DNA of 64,000 nucleotides from Streptomyces sp. GKU 895 (GCA_002027195.1 MWJO01000023.1:26087-90086), one strand, 5' to 3'. Positions 26,991 to 37,609 are shown, numbered from the stretch's first letter. Notes: generated from the sequence alone by a model not told the origin. Numbers and translations are program-made.

Positions 26991-27069
26991 ACTGACTGGA
27001 TGTATGTGCGGACATCATTTGATGTACCGACCCATTGGCGACACTTGCGGAATCTGCCGTAATGGCGCT

Positions 27070-29527
27070 ATGCCGGAATCTCGGGAAGGCCGTCAGCAAC
27101 GGCCCCGCCGCCTCTCAGGTGTGGCACTGTTCATTTTGAGCATGTGGAACGCCGCCTCGCCCGCCCTCTTGTTGACCACGGTCCCGTCGCTCATCGTGAT
27201 CGCCCTCCGGCAGGAAGCGTCGCCCCGCTACCTGATCCCACTGATGGTTCTCGTGCCCGTGAGCCTCGTCATGGCGGTCAGTGCGCAACGCCAACTCGGC
27301 ACGGGCGTCACTTCCCGTCTGCTGGCTGGGCTGAGCGATCAGCGACCCACCGGAGACTGTGACTACGTGCTCTACTTGCGGTCCTTTTTCGTCGACAATG
27401 CCCTGTCGCGTCCAGATCCAGCCGGTGGCGCGCACTTTCTCACCTCGCTGGTGAGCTCCTTCGGATACCGGGACCCCAGCCTCCTCGACGACACCTGGGA
27501 GGGCCGTCTGGCTCAACTCCTGCGCCGTTTCGGTTCTGTGGTCGCCGTGGGGCGCCCCGGTGAGCCACTGCCACTCCCCGGAGCCCGCCGTTTCTACCTG
27601 CCTCCGGAAGGCGAGGAGTGGCAACAGGATGTCGGCCGGGCCATCGGCCGGGCACGCGTGGCAACCGTCGTCGCCGCCGTCGGTGAGGGGCCCGCCAACT
27701 CACGGGGCACCCTCTGGGAGTACTCCGAATCCGTACGGCAACTACCGCCCTCGCGCGTCCTGCTGATCGCCTGTGGCGGACGCGACGCCTACGAGCGCTT
27801 CCGCACCAGCGCCGTTGAGTACTTCGCTGACCGCGCCGTCGAGTTGGCGGCGTGCGGCAAGACGCTCCCCCCGCCGCCCGGTACTCCCCGACTGGCCCGA
27901 GCCCCAACGCCCGCAGAAGGTCAGGAAGGGCTTTCCCCTGCACGGGATCGTGCGCTTCCGCTCCGACTGGACGGCAGAGTTCGTGCACTTCGACCCGACC
28001 TGGCAGCGCGGCCCCACGCCGTACGCGCGCTGGCGCAAGACGGTGCGCACACAGGTTGATCCGTGGCTGGACGCGTTCGAGCAAGACCTGCCGGGTTCCA
28101 CCGTCGAGCCGGCGAGGATCCGCTATCACTGGCATCTCAAGCTGCCCGCCGCCTTGCTCGTCGGCTCCATCACGGTTCTCCTGGTTGTGCGATGGAACGA
28201 CATCGCTCTCTCGCAGAAGTGTGCCGTACTTCTCCTGCTGGCCTCCATCGTCACCGGACTGGGCAGAGTGTCCGCTATTGCTCGGGGCATGAGCCGCGAC
28301 GCCGTGCAGGTCCGCTCACACGGCGACGATCGTGGGGAGGGCGATGCCCCGGCGTCCAACGACCCGGTCATCGACGCCGTCGCGGACTCGTATGTCGCCA
28401 CCGAGTCCGTCGTACGTTGGCCCGGCCGCCGGGGTCTGGGCGTCCTCGTCCTCCGGTGGTACCGCGACACACATATGCGGTACGTCAACGCCCCGTCCCG
28501 CCCCTTCCGTCACGCCCTGACCGCGACCAAGGAGTTGGAGCCCTTCCGCACAACACGTGTGTGGTCGGCGGGATTCGTGCTGCGCACCAGGATGCTGGCG
28601 GTCGTGCAGACCGACCGAGACATCGACATGACAAGCAGGCGTTTCGGACTGCGCTGGCTCGTGCGACTGGCAGGGTTGCTGGGCACTGTCATCGGGACGA
28701 CGGTCGGTCTGTTCCGTGTGCGGTCCGGCGGCCAGATGCTCTCCGTGGCAGCGATCGGCGCACTCACGGCGTACTGGTTCTGGCTCCGGTCACAGCAGGA
28801 CCACCACCGCATGCGACAGTTACGACTGCAACCCGCTGTTCCGCGAGACCTCGCCCGCGAACCCAGCGTGCTCTACCTCCGCCCGCATCCCGACGACCCC
28901 GTCCCCCAGTCCGTATGGGAAGGCCCCCTGGACACCGACCTCAACGCGGTGTTCGACGCCCCGGCGCTGTTCCGCGTCGGCCACATCACGGACCTGACAC
29001 CCCCGCCCCCACAACTGGCCCGACTGCCGCTGCCTCCGCACGACTGGAAACGCACCCTCACCACCGCGCTGCCGTACTGCCATCTGGTCATCATTCCCAC
29101 CATCGGCACGGCGCCGGAAACCCTCTGGCAGCTGACCGAGGCCGTACGTCTCCTCCCGCCGTCCCGGGTGCTGCTGCTCCTCCCCTCCGCAGCCGACTGC
29201 GCCGAGGAGTACGCCCGTTTCCGGCAGGCCGCCGTCGAAGCGTTCAGGGAACGCGCGGCCGCGGCCCCCGACGACGAGCGCCCGTACGCCTCTTCTTCAT
29301 GGTTACCCGCCTCACCGCCGCGGGCCTCCCCCGGTGGCCCGGGGACCACGACCTTGCGAGGCGTGATCCACTTCGACAGCTCCTGGCAGTCGAAAGTAGT
29401 GACCTTTCCCGTCGTTGATGCATCGTCCGCGGCGGCTTCCCGTGGAGAGTCCCGCCGCGCACAGCTGCTGCGCATCCGGGCGCAACTACTCCCCCTCCTC
29501 CCAGATCTCCCGTCCCAGCGGAGTTGA
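27070..29527 (+). CDS. Membrane protein with two tandem TIR-like (LYLR) modules (frameshifted)
   Basis: One gene of about 820 residues split by a +1 shift in a C-run near 27870. Module 1 has two N-terminal membrane segments, then YVLYLRSFFVD, AQLLRRFGSVVAVGRPGEPL, RGTLWEYSESVRQLPPSRVL and a tail GIVRFRSDWTAEFVHF. Module 2 repeats this: membrane segments, SVLYLRPHPDD, ETLWQLTEAVRLLPPSRVLL and tail GVIHFDSSWQSKVVTF. The fold order (beta strand, helix with a W-E, strand) recalls TIR or flavodoxin-like nucleotide-handling domains found in bacterial membrane effectors. The conserved Glu of TLWE is replaced by Gln in copy 2. No partner gene is adjacent. The start at 27070 is the first plausible Met but has a weak ribosome site. 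Confidence 0.65.
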
Positions 29528-29882
29528 CGTGCCACTCGTCATCGAGGGCCCGTGAGGCCGGATGGGTGCAGCGGGAGTACCCGCTCCCCCGTTATCTCCT
29601 TCGCAGTCCCGCAAGAGGACCGCTGGCCTCCGGGTCCGGCATGACTGGTCCCCCTGTCGAACGGACGACCTGGGGGTGGTATCACCGGGCTCGAGAGGCG
29701 CTGTTGGAACGCTGACGAGAGGTCCGAATACCCCGCCGAGCGCAAGACCCGTCCGAACGCGGGCGGCAGGTCTGCATAACGTGGATGAGCGCACGACGCC
29801 AACTCCCAGGCCAGCAGGCACGACATCCGTCCGGGAGGATGGCGAGACAGGCGTCTTCCTCAGCCTGACGTAGGCAAGACGA
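29528..29882. other. Intergenic stretch before an IS remnant
   Basis: About 355 bases. No gene recognised. The last part contains a segment around GTCTGCATAACGTGGATGAG that looks like the flank of IS110-type elements I have seen in Streptomyces. Confidence 0.4.
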
Positions 29883-30073
29883 CGCGCGATGTTCTTGCCC
29901 GCGTTCGCCGCCCTGCGCGAACCCGCCTCCCGCACCTACTACGAGCGAACGCCGGGCCCGCGGAAAGGCCCACACGGGCACTTCTCCGCCTGGCCTGTCA
30001 GCGGATCAACGTGCTGTGCGCGATGCTCCGCGACGGCACTATCTACGAACCCAGAACCCCACGCCTCGCTTGA
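29883..30073 (+). pseudogene. C-terminal remnant of an IS110-family transposase
   Basis: MFLPAFAALREPASRTYYER in one frame is followed, after a shift, by LRLACQRINVLCAMLRDGTI and YEPRTPRLA before a TGA at 30071-30073. These match the end of DEDD-type IS110 transposases (AFAxLRxPxSRxYYxRK...LARRRxxVLxAMLRDGTxY). The catalytic N-terminal part is absent. The element is dead unless other copies exist. Confidence 0.65.
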
Positions 30074-30180
30074 CGAAAGGCATAGGGCCACCCCCCTCAG
30101 CACCCTCGCCGCCGCGTTGGCCCAGGTCGGCGGATCACAGTCGCTCCGGGCGGCCGCTACCGTTCATTAGAGTGGCCCTC

Positions 30181-30645
30181 ATGGACATGCGGAGAATCGT
30201 CGCCGTGCTGGCTGAAGAGGCCGAACAGCAGATTCAGAGCCAGGTGTGGAAGCTCACCGCGAGCGACCGCACACTCGCCCTGGACACCGAGGCCCGCTTG
30301 CGCGACGTTGTCGGCCCGCTGGACGCACAGGAGGCCTTGCCGACGATCAAGCGGCTCGAACACCTGCGCGAAACCCTCGCCATCCTGGCCATATCGCTCG
30401 CTCGCACGCACGGCCGTCTCGCTTGGTTTCTCTCCGGCGCCCTGAACGCGCTCGAACCGGTCCTGCGCTGGCGGGCCCTGCCGTCTGAGGGGGGCGGCAC
30501 GTTCGGCACTGTTCTGCCGCGTCCTGAGGAATATGCAGAGGCGGAGGACGCCGTCCGCCGACTCCAGGACGCCCTCGCTCAGATCACCGTCAAGTCAGTC
30601 GACCTCGGTAGCGCTCACCCAGATCAGCATGTTGACGAGGCTTGA
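30181..30645 (+). CDS. Hypothetical helical protein
   Basis: A 154-residue, mostly helical frame: MDMRRIVAVLAEEAEQQIQS, LTASDRTLALDTEARLRDVV, LEHLRETLAILAISLARTHG, RLAWFLSGALNALEPVLRWR. Codon-position bias looks coding. No ribosome site is obvious; a GTG nine bases upstream is an alternative start. I do not recognise the family. The neighbours are an IS110 remnant and an unassigned stretch. Confidence 0.5.
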   Translation: MDMRRIVAVLAEEAEQQIQSQVWKLTASDRTLALDTEARLRDVVGPLDAQEALPTIKRLEHLRETLAILAISLARTHGRLAWFLSGALNALEPVLRWRALPSEGGGTFGTVLPRPEEYAEAEDAVRRLQDALAQITVKSVDLGSAHPDQHVDEA

Positions 30646-31359
30646 GTACAGAATCAACGCCGAGCTGCCTGCCCCGGCAGGTCAGCGGAATTTAGTGGAA
30701 CCGGGCCCCGTCCACGAGCGCCATGAGGATGTGCTGGTAGTCCACCGACAGCACCGACCACGCAGGCCCTTGCCGGCAGCCGACAACTGACGCGTCCGCG
30801 ACCTTCACCACTCCTATCCCCGACATGCCCATTCGGTGATCCCGACGGAACATGGCCGCCGCCCGCCACTTCCACGCCCGCGAAGGCCGCCTGTGTGTAC
30901 CGCGCCAGCGCCGCGAGGACGTCGACGGCGAGCTGGGCTGGATGGAGTCCGACGGCACACATGGTCGAGGGGGTACATCGAGTGCACCGCACCGAGCGCA
31001 CCGGAGTCGACCGTCCCTCCCTGCGGGCCGCGCGTCGTGTCGCGGTCGCAGACCGTGGCCGAGGTCGGGCTCCTGATGGTGCTGGTCGACCGGACTGGCC
31101 GGGGCGGCGGTCGGCGTCTTCCGGTACTTCCGGTACCACGTCACCGATCCTCCGCCCCGGCCGCGCCGGGGGTTTCTTCGTCTTCGACGTGGGCCCTCCA
31201 GGCATGGCGGTCGGAGGGTCATTCCGTCAGCGCCGATGTGTTCAGGCTCGTCCGCGCGGAGTGAGACCTGGTGGTGTCGGTGGGCTGGGAAGGGACCAGC
31301 AGGACTTCCGCACCGGCCGGTTCGTCGTCGACGACCCGGGTGGGAACCTGGGCACTCGG
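30646..31359. other. Unassigned stretch with a possible minus-strand remnant
   Basis: About 710 bases with no complete gene. On the minus strand around 30690-31000, QLAVDVLAALARYTQAAFAG in one frame and MFRRDHRMGMSGIGVVKVAD, then WSVLSVDYQHILMALVDGAR in another, look like pieces of one decayed protein ending at 30692. I cannot name its family. Confidence 0.35.
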
Positions 31360-32856
31360 TTATGGGGTCGAGTAGGGGTCTTGGCTGATCAGGTGCGCCT
31401 TCAGGCCCTCTCCGACGCCGGGTTCCGGGGTGCCCGCCCAGTCCTTGATGAGCACGCCACCACTGCTGCAGCCCCAGGGGTTCCAGGTCCACGCGAGATA
31501 ACTCATGTTGCGCGCGTCGGCCCAGTCCACCAACTGCTGCATGTAGTCGAAGCCGCAGTTGTCCTGGCCGAACTCACCGATGACGACCGGAACTTGTTGT
31601 GCAAGCGGTGCGACCTGGCTGTCCCAGCAGGACACTGTCGCACAGGCGTTGAAGCTGTACGAATGCCAGGACGCGGCGAGGTTGTTGAGCGGGTCGTTCG
31701 GCATGTGCGTCAGCCACTCGCGCATGTCGTTGGCCCACTCAAGGCCACCCAGCATGAGGACGTTGGTCGCGCCGGTGGCCCGGACCGCGTCGACCATGTC
31801 CTGCATGCCGGCCGTCTCGTACGGCAGGCCCGTGCAGGTGCCGCCGTCGCGCCAGCACTGCCAGCCGACGGTCTTGTCCCAGTCGGCGGCGATCTCCGGG
31901 TACGGCTCGTTGAACAGATCGAAGACGACGGCGTCATTGCCCTTGAAGGCGCCTGCGACACCGGTCCAGAACTGGGGGGCGTACTGCGCGTCCGGCATGG
32001 GTTTCTGGCAGGTCGCGGTGGCGTCCTTGCAGTGCCAGTCCGGCCCGTTGGTATAGGCGCCCCGCGTCCAGTGCAGGTCGAGGATCGGGGTGATGCCATT
32101 GGCGACCAGCAGGTTGACGTAATCCTTGACGCCCTGCTGGTAAGCGGCCCCCTTGGGCGAGCCGTTGAGGCCGAGCCAGCATTCCTCGTTCAACGGCACA
32201 CGTACGGCGTGGATGTTCCAGGTCTTCATCGCGTCGACGGAAGCCTGGTCGACCGGGCCGCCGTCCCACAGTCCCTTGCCCTGAACACAGGCGTATTCAC
32301 CGCTGGAGCGGTCCACGCCCAGCAGCCGGTACGGCTTGCCGCTCGCGGTGACGATCTTGTTGCCGGAAACCTTCAGCTCCGGGGCGGGACCGCTGGGACT
32401 GGCGGTCGGAGTGGTGGTGGGGCTGGGGGGCGGGGATGTCACCGAGCCGGTGCAGGTCACGCCGTTGAGCGCAACCGACGCGGGTTGCGGATTGGCACCC
32501 TTCCACGCGCCGTTGAACCCGATGGATGCCGACCCGCCCGTGTCCAGCGTCCCGTTCCAGTCGAGGTTGGTGGCGGACACGTGGGTTCCGGACTGTGTCC
32601 AGGTGGCACTCCAGCCGTTGGTGACCTTCTGGTCGGAGTTCGGGAAGTCGAAGGTCGCGGTCCACCCTCGCACGGGGGAGCCGAGATTGGTGATGGCCAG
32701 GTCCGCGGTGAACCCTCCCGGCCATTCGCTCTGCACCTTGTACGTGACCGAGCAGCCGGTGGCGGCTGCCGATGCGGGCAGGGTGGCGAGGGCAAGGCCG
32801 CCCAGGATCAGTGCACCGGCGGCGCCGGCGGCTATCAAGGTGTGACGACGTTTCAC
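31360..32856 (-). CDS. Secreted CBM2-GH5 cellulase
   Basis: Endoglucanase-type enzyme of about 498 residues. After the signal peptide (TLIAAGAAGALILGGLALAT, cleavage near ASAA) comes a CBM2 cellulose-binding module (CSVTYKVQSEWPGGFTADLA, with aromatic Trp faces), a Pro/Ser/Thr linker and a GH5 domain. The acid/base Glu is in VVFDLFNEPYP and the nucleophile Glu in VVIGEFGQDN. The GTG at 32856 is preceded by GGGAG. This is the downstream gene of three cellulose-active genes on this strand, with 192 bases separating it from the Cip1-like gene. No CebR box is seen directly upstream of it. Confidence 0.93.
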   Translation of the reverse strand: MKRRHTLIAAGAAGALILGGLALATLPASAAATGCSVTYKVQSEWPGGFTADLAITNLGSPVRGWTATFDFPNSDQKVTNGWSATWTQSGTHVSATNLDWNGTLDTGGSASIGFNGAWKGANPQPASVALNGVTCTGSVTSPPPSPTTTPTASPSGPAPELKVSGNKIVTASGKPYRLLGVDRSSGEYACVQGKGLWDGGPVDQASVDAMKTWNIHAVRVPLNEECWLGLNGSPKGAAYQQGVKDYVNLLVANGITPILDLHWTRGAYTNGPDWHCKDATATCQKPMPDAQYAPQFWTGVAGAFKGNDAVVFDLFNEPYPEIAADWDKTVGWQCWRDGGTCTGLPYETAGMQDMVDAVRATGATNVLMLGGLEWANDMREWLTHMPNDPLNNLAASWHSYSFNACATVSCWDSQVAPLAQQVPVVIGEFGQDNCGFDYMQQLVDWADARNMSYLAWTWNPWGCSSGGVLIKDWAGTPEPGVGEGLKAHLISQDPYSTP

Positions 32857-33048
32857 CTGATCTCCCTGTTGCATAAGGGATCGATGAGCTCGATACCCAT
32901 CTGATTGACGGACGGGTGAGCCAGGGGCCCAGGCCGAGGGCCGGCAGTTGACCGGTCCACCCGGCGGGTGCTGCGCGCCGTACGGATCGAGGAATCGACA
33001 ACTGTCGCGCGCTCAGGTCCTGTCGTCCCGGCACGTTGCATGCGGGCG

Positions 33049-34220
33049 TCAGCAGCCGATCGGTGAGGAGCCCAGGGCCACGTCGTCGAACCAGAGAGTG
33101 TCGTCCCCGGTGCCGTAGCTCTCCCAGCCCAGGCGCAGGCCGGTGGGGCGGGGAGGGGTCCGGCGGGCGAGCCACTGTCCGTCGACGTTCTGGGTCGGCA
33201 CCCCGTCCACCTGCAGTCCGGCGATCTCCTGGTCGTCGACCCAGGTGCGCATGGACTGGGTGGTGGTGTCGATCTGGTACCGCAGGCACAGCCACCGGCC
33301 GGTCGCCAGCGGGGTGCTGAGAGCGACACCCGCCGGGCTCTGTTCCGGAAGCGTCGCGTCGTCACTCTCGCGGTTCCACTGCAGCGCGCCGTTCTGCCCG
33401 CCGACGCGCAGCGCCTTGCCGCCCTGTGAGGCGTCCGGCATGGACACGAAGGTGACGTGGTCGAGGGGCAGGGCGGTCGTGTGCCGGACCCGCATCCGCA
33501 CGTACACCACGGGCCCGACGGAGGACAGGTCGCGGGTGGAGGCTGCGAAGACGTGGTTGCAGTAGCCTGCGCCGCCGTCGACGCGCAGCGACCTGGTGCC
33601 GCTGTAGGCGACGGACGTGTCGACGCTGACCTTCCACGTTCCCTGGCAGTCGGGTGCCGTGGTGTGCCAGGCGCCCGAGGGCACGGTGCCGCTCTGGTCC
33701 TCGAAGTCGGAGCAGATGGCCGCCCCGGTCCGGCGCATTCGGCCGGCGCCGTGACCGTCGGTGTCGGTGTCGGCGTCGGCGTGGGAGTCGCGGTTCCGCC
33801 GCACGCAGCGCCGTTGAGGGCGAAGGCGGTGGGGGCGGGGTCGGTGGTGCGCCAGGTGCCCTGCAGGCCGAAGTCCACGGTCCCGCCGGTGGCGAGCGCG
33901 GCATTGTGTGCGGCGTTAACGGCGGTCACCGCGTTGCCCGACTGGGTGACCTGCGCGTTCCAGGCGGACGTGACCTGCTGGTCGCCGCCGTAGGCCCATT
34001 CCAGCCGCCAGCCGTTCAGGGCGGCGCCGAGATTCGTGACGCGGATCTGGGCGGTGAAGCCGCCGGACCACTCGTTGGTGGTGTACGTGACCGTGCAGCC
34101 CGTCACCGCGCCCTGTGCGCGCGACGTCGCCAGCACGGGAAGGGCAACCGCCACCACGGTCAGCACCAATGCCCACAGCGGCAGCTGGTGGCGGCGCACG
34201 CGTAATGAAGTCATGGCCAT
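33049..34220 (-). CDS. Secreted CBM2 plus Cip1-like protein (frameshifted)
   Basis: Signal peptide (LPLWALVLTVVAVALPVLA), CBM2 (CTVTYTTNEWSGGFTAQIRV), a TP repeat linker, then a -1 shift near 33755 into the frame of the catalytic-type domain. That domain starts CSDFEDQSGTVPSGAWHT and includes GGAGYCNHVF, VVYVRMRVRHTTALPLDHVT, GGQNGALQWNRESDDATLPE and LRLGWESYGTGDDTLWFDD. This matches Cip1, a cellulose-induced protein of Trichoderma with homologues in Streptomyces and a proposed lyase activity. It starts 20 bases after the expansin-like gene stops and so forms an operon with it. The shift sits in the repetitive linker and may be an error. Confidence 0.8.
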
Positions 34221-34240
34221 GATCACTCTCTCGACGGGGG

Positions 34241-35547
34241 TCAGGACGCGGTGCACAGGAGGGTGCCGAGGTCTCGGTCGTCGCCGTTGAGCGTCATCCC
34301 CCAGGTCGTCGATGCGCCCGGGGCCAGGGAGCCGTTGTAGGAGGCGTTGTGCACGGTGGTGGCGGGGCGGGACGGATCCACCACCGCGTTCCAGCGGTTC
34401 GCCACGGTCACACCGCCCGGCAGGGTGTGGTGTACCGACCAGCCGGTGACCGCCCGGGACCCGGTGTTGGTGACCGTCACGTCGGCCTGGTACCCGCCCT
34501 GCCATGAGCCGGTCAGCTTCCACTGCGCCGTGCAGGCGGTGTCGCCGGAGGGGCTCGGCGCGGGAGTGGGAGGCGGTGTCCCGCCAGAGGTGTCAGTGGC
34601 GTAGGGGACGGCGGTGTAGTCCTGCGCGCAGCCTCCCGCGCAGCCCGACGGCAGCGAGAAGGAGTACGTACGGCCGCCGCCCAGCCAGGCGTCGGCGGCG
34701 TCGCGGATCCGTATGGTGAAGTCGCTTCCGCCGGAGGCCGTCGCGCCGATGACGTAGGACTGCCCCATGTCGCTGTTCATGACGGCGTCGGTCCAGGTGC
34801 CGTTCGCCAGGTACTGGATGCCGTGGACGCCGTTGGGCAGATGGGAGACGGCGATGGCGGGCCAGTACCGCTGGGCCCCCTTGAGGAAGCCGATACGGAT
34901 GTCGCCGCTGTAGTCCGGGGCCGGGACGAAACTCCAGGAGACATGACGGTTGTTCCAGCGGCCCGGGTACATCGTCCCCACCGGGGTGCCGCCGATCCGG
35001 AAGCGGTTGAGGGAGTCGGTCGCCAGGTCGAGGTGGTTGGGGTCGTCCCGGCACCAGGCGTTGGAATCGGCGCAGCTGTCTGCGACAAGCATGGTCAGGG
35101 TGGCCCCGTTGTACTGGTCGGCCGCCCAGGAGCCGTTGCGGCAGAAGGGCTGCCCCTGCGCGCCGTCGTTGGTGCCGGTGCAGTAGTCCCCGATGGTGAC
35201 CTTGACCCAGCGGCCGCAGTTGCGGCCGTTGTCGAAGGCGCCCTTGATCGATGCGCGCGAGTCCGGCACCGGGCGGGGGTAGGCGCCCGAGTAGTCGCCG
35301 GGCGTGTTGAACACGTTGAGCGCCACGAAGTCCTGGCTGTCCAGTTCGCGCTGCGGCAGACCGCAGCCGCCGTAAGGGCTCCCGAGCCCGTCGAAATGGG
35401 TCGCGTTGCCCAGGACCTCAGTGGCGGCGACGCTCGCGGCGGGCGGCTGGGCGGCCGCGCCACGACGGCAGTCGCGGCGCAGCAGAGCGCCGCGAGCAAC
35501 GTGGCGATACGCCTTCGGGCGGGCGAGCGGGGCCGAGGAAGCTGCAT
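34241..35547 (-). CDS. Secreted expansin-like cellulose-binding protein with C-terminal CBM2 (frameshifted)
   Basis: AAGGCGG before the ATG at 35547 leads into a signal peptide (RRRIATLLAALCCAATAVVA). A -1 shift near 35440 moves the sense to ASVAATEVLGNATHFDGLG and on through CGRWVKVTIGDYCTGTNDG and MLVADSCADSNAWCRDDPNH. This domain resembles bacterial expansin-like proteins that loosen cellulose without hydrolysis. A linker (GGTPPPTPAPSPSG) and a CBM2 (CTAQWKLTGSWQGGYQADVT) follow. It is the promoter-proximal gene of the cellulose cluster, about 90 bases downstream of a CebR-like box. Confidence 0.8.
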
Positions 35548-35637
35548 GGGGATCCGCCTTCTTCGTGACGGGGCGCCGTGTCGTTCGTGCGGGACCTCTC
35601 TGAGGGTGAGGGGAGCGAGCGCTGGAGCGCCTTCACT

Positions 35638-35651
35638 GTGGAGCGCTCCCA
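35638..35651. promoter_or_regulatory. CebR-like cellulose/cellobiose box
   Basis: GTGGAGCGCTCCCA matches the Streptomyces CebR operator TGGGAGCGCTCCCA at 12 of 14 positions; the right half is perfect. It lies about 90 bases upstream of the expansin-like gene start. CebR represses cellulase genes until cello-oligosaccharides are present, so this box would tie the cluster to cellulose breakdown. Confidence 0.65.
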
Positions 35652-35770
35652 CACCTTGTATCCGGGACTGTAGAAGAGGGCCATGACCCTGACAAGGGGT
35701 CGCGTATACGTCGGAGTTTTCACCGTGTCCGGGCGGGGCGGGGACGTACCCGGGTCCGACGGGAGCGGAG

Positions 35771-36057
35771 TCAGCGGAGGTTCCGCTTCTGCCGGGAGTC
35801 TTTGACCTCGCGAGGCTCCAGGTCCGGCTGGAAGGCGAAGTCGTACTCGTCGAGTGTCTTGTCGTGTGGGAGCCGGGAGCCGCAGACCCTGGCGGAGGCG
35901 ACGGTCGTCGCGGACGGCGAGTTCCTCGGACAGCACCAGGTCGAGAAGTCGGGGTGGCCATCTTTCCTTCGTCAGCCCGCCGGAGGTACTCGTTGACGGT
36001 CTCGGTCAGGTGGGCAGGCCGAGCTTGCCGGTCGTGGTGCGGATGTGGGTGCTGACC
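35771..36057 (-). pseudogene. istB: N-terminal remnant of an IS21-type IstB helper
   Basis: Minus-strand pieces read RTTTGKLGLPT, then LTKERWPPRLLDLVLSEELA and VRDDRRLRQGLRL, then HDKTLDEYDFAFQPDLEPRE, ending at a stop. They correspond to the N-terminal region of IS21-family IstB proteins, before the Walker A. At least two frameshifts are present and the ATPase core is gone. It lies about 120 bases upstream of the CebR-like box. Confidence 0.6.
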
Positions 36058-36357
36058 GGCTCGCTCAAGACGTTTCCCTCACCCTCGGGTGGGTTGTGAA
36101 GGGGCGGCCTTCGGTCAGCTCGTCATAGACCGACAACGACTGATCCTCCTCGGCGAGCGCTTCCGGAAACTGCGGTGCCGTCACGTTCGTCGCTCGGCGT
36201 CATCGACGATCCCTTCTGCCCGGACCCGCCAAGCACCGGGCGCCGTCGATGAATTGTGGACATGGGATGGTCGTGACGGGGAAATCGGACACAGAAGCCA
36301 ACAGTGAGAAGCCGAGCGGTCCATCCGGTCCGCGCAAGCGACAACTGGGAGTGTCCA

Positions 36358-36645
36358 ATGGCGAGTTACGGCGGATCTTCTGCCGCGTCCTCGAGTTCGC
36401 GCACCAATGGTCTGGCGATCGCGAGTCTGTGCTGCGGTATCGTCGGCCTGTTCATCCTGAACATCATTCTGGGTCCCTTGGCCATCATTTTCGGAGCTGT
36501 CGCCCGCCGCCAGGCTGCGGTCAAGACGGGCGCGGGAATGGCAAAGGCCGGAATCATCCTCGGTATCGTCGACGTGGTTCTGTGGCTGGTGCTCCTGATC
36601 GTGGCCGCCAACAACGGGGGATTCGGCTGGTACGTCGGCGGCTGA
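36358..36645 (+). CDS. DUF4190-type small membrane protein
   Basis: 95 residues. A Ser-rich N-terminus (ASYGGSSAASSSS) is followed by the DUF4190 signature: NGLAIASLCCGIVGLFILN, hydrophobic, then GPLAIIFGAVARRQA, a short Gly-rich turn (KTGAGMAKAGIILGI) and a second membrane helix. GGAG six bases before the ATG supports this start over an upstream ATG at 36304. The function of the family is unknown; many sit in the cytoplasmic membrane of actinobacteria. Confidence 0.85.
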   Translation: MASYGGSSAASSSSRTNGLAIASLCCGIVGLFILNIILGPLAIIFGAVARRQAAVKTGAGMAKAGIILGIVDVVLWLVLLIVAANNGGFGWYVGG

Positions 36646-37255
36646 CGCTCCGACCTCACGGGTCCGCCGGGCCGGAGGTGGTGCCGGTCGACCAAGTGGC
36701 GGCGTCGAGCCGGAACAAGGCCGGTGCACGTGCCGGGGCGTGTGCGCCAAACAGGCTGCAATATGCCGCACGCAGAACGCCTCGATGCCATTGGCGGACG
36801 CATAGGACCGCCGAATTCCGCACCACGCAGGGGGCCGTGACCCGCCTTGACGGGCAAGGTCGTGGCCCCCGCCGTTTTCGCCAGGCGTACGTGCGCCAGG
36901 AAATCAAAAGAGGTACTTCCGCCGCCTGTTCGAGGCAGTCCTGACAGGGGACATGCGGATCACGACGGACCTGTTGTGCCGTGACGAATGTTCGGGGAGA
37001 AGAAACAGCGACGGCCCAATGCCGTTGGATTTGGCATCCGTTGGGGTTGAAGGCGCAATAGCCCGCCTGTGGCGCTGATCCCCACCAGCGAGGGAACCGT
37101 GGCACAGGCCGGGCGTACGACGAGGCCGCACCGTGCCGAGCGGTTCACGCCACCGTCCCGGACTCCGTTCGTTGCCGCGGATCCAGCGGCACAGGGTCCC
37201 GCACTCGGCGAGTTCCAGGGCCTTCCGGTGGCCGGACGCAGAGCGCTGTCGGCGC
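36646..37255. other. Intergenic stretch, nothing recognised
   Basis: About 610 bases with no frame of convincing composition on either strand and no clear hairpin or repeat. Confidence 0.5.
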
Positions 37256-37609
37256 TCAGTAGCCGGGCGGGATCCGGTCCTGCGGCTCGTCAGCCACCTC
37301 TGCCGCGGCGTCCTGCCGTTGCGCCCGCCCGGCCACGGCCGGGTCGGCCGAGTCCGCGACCAGCTGCGCGACGCGCAGGGTGCAGTCCCACTCCGACAGC
37401 TTGCCCCTGATCACGACCCGGTAGGTCTCGTGGTCGGCGAAGCGGTACACCTGGCGCCGCTTCTCGATGATGTTCTTGCTCGGTACATACGTGTGCAAGG
37501 CAGCGCGGAGTGCGGTCAGTGCCTGCTCCTTCGTCTCCAGGTCTCGGCGGATGAACTCGGTCCGGTGCACGTCGCTGTAGTACTCCGCGATCACTACCCA
37601 CTCGCCCAT
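37256..37609 (-). CDS. Small soluble protein of unknown function
   Basis: 118 residues starting MGEWVVIAEYYSDVHRTEFI, then DLETKEQALTALRAALHTYV, IIEKRRQVYRFADHETYRVV, and LRVAQLVADSADPA. GGGGAG just upstream of the ATG supports this start; the longer frame to 37918 is an unsupported extension. The sequence looks like a compact alpha/beta protein. I do not recognise a family, and neither neighbour helps. Confidence 0.65.
   Translation of the reverse strand: MGEWVVIAEYYSDVHRTEFIRRDLETKEQALTALRAALHTYVPSKNIIEKRRQVYRFADHETYRVVIRGKLSEWDCTLRVAQLVADSADPAVAGRAQRQDAAAEVADEPQDRIPPGY

Noticed and set aside
26854..27069. Upstream extension of the tandem TIR-like gene
   Set aside because: The residues before 27070 are Cys/Arg-rich and unlike a membrane-protein start; they overlap an unrelated fragment in another frame.
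30895..32904. 669-codon plus-strand frame across the GH5 cellulase
   Set aside because: It is the antisense of a clear CBM2-GH5 gene and has no motif of its own.
33755..33790. GTCGGTGTCGG-type repeat in the Cip1-like gene
   Set aside because: It encodes the Thr-Pro linker between CBM2 and the catalytic-type domain.
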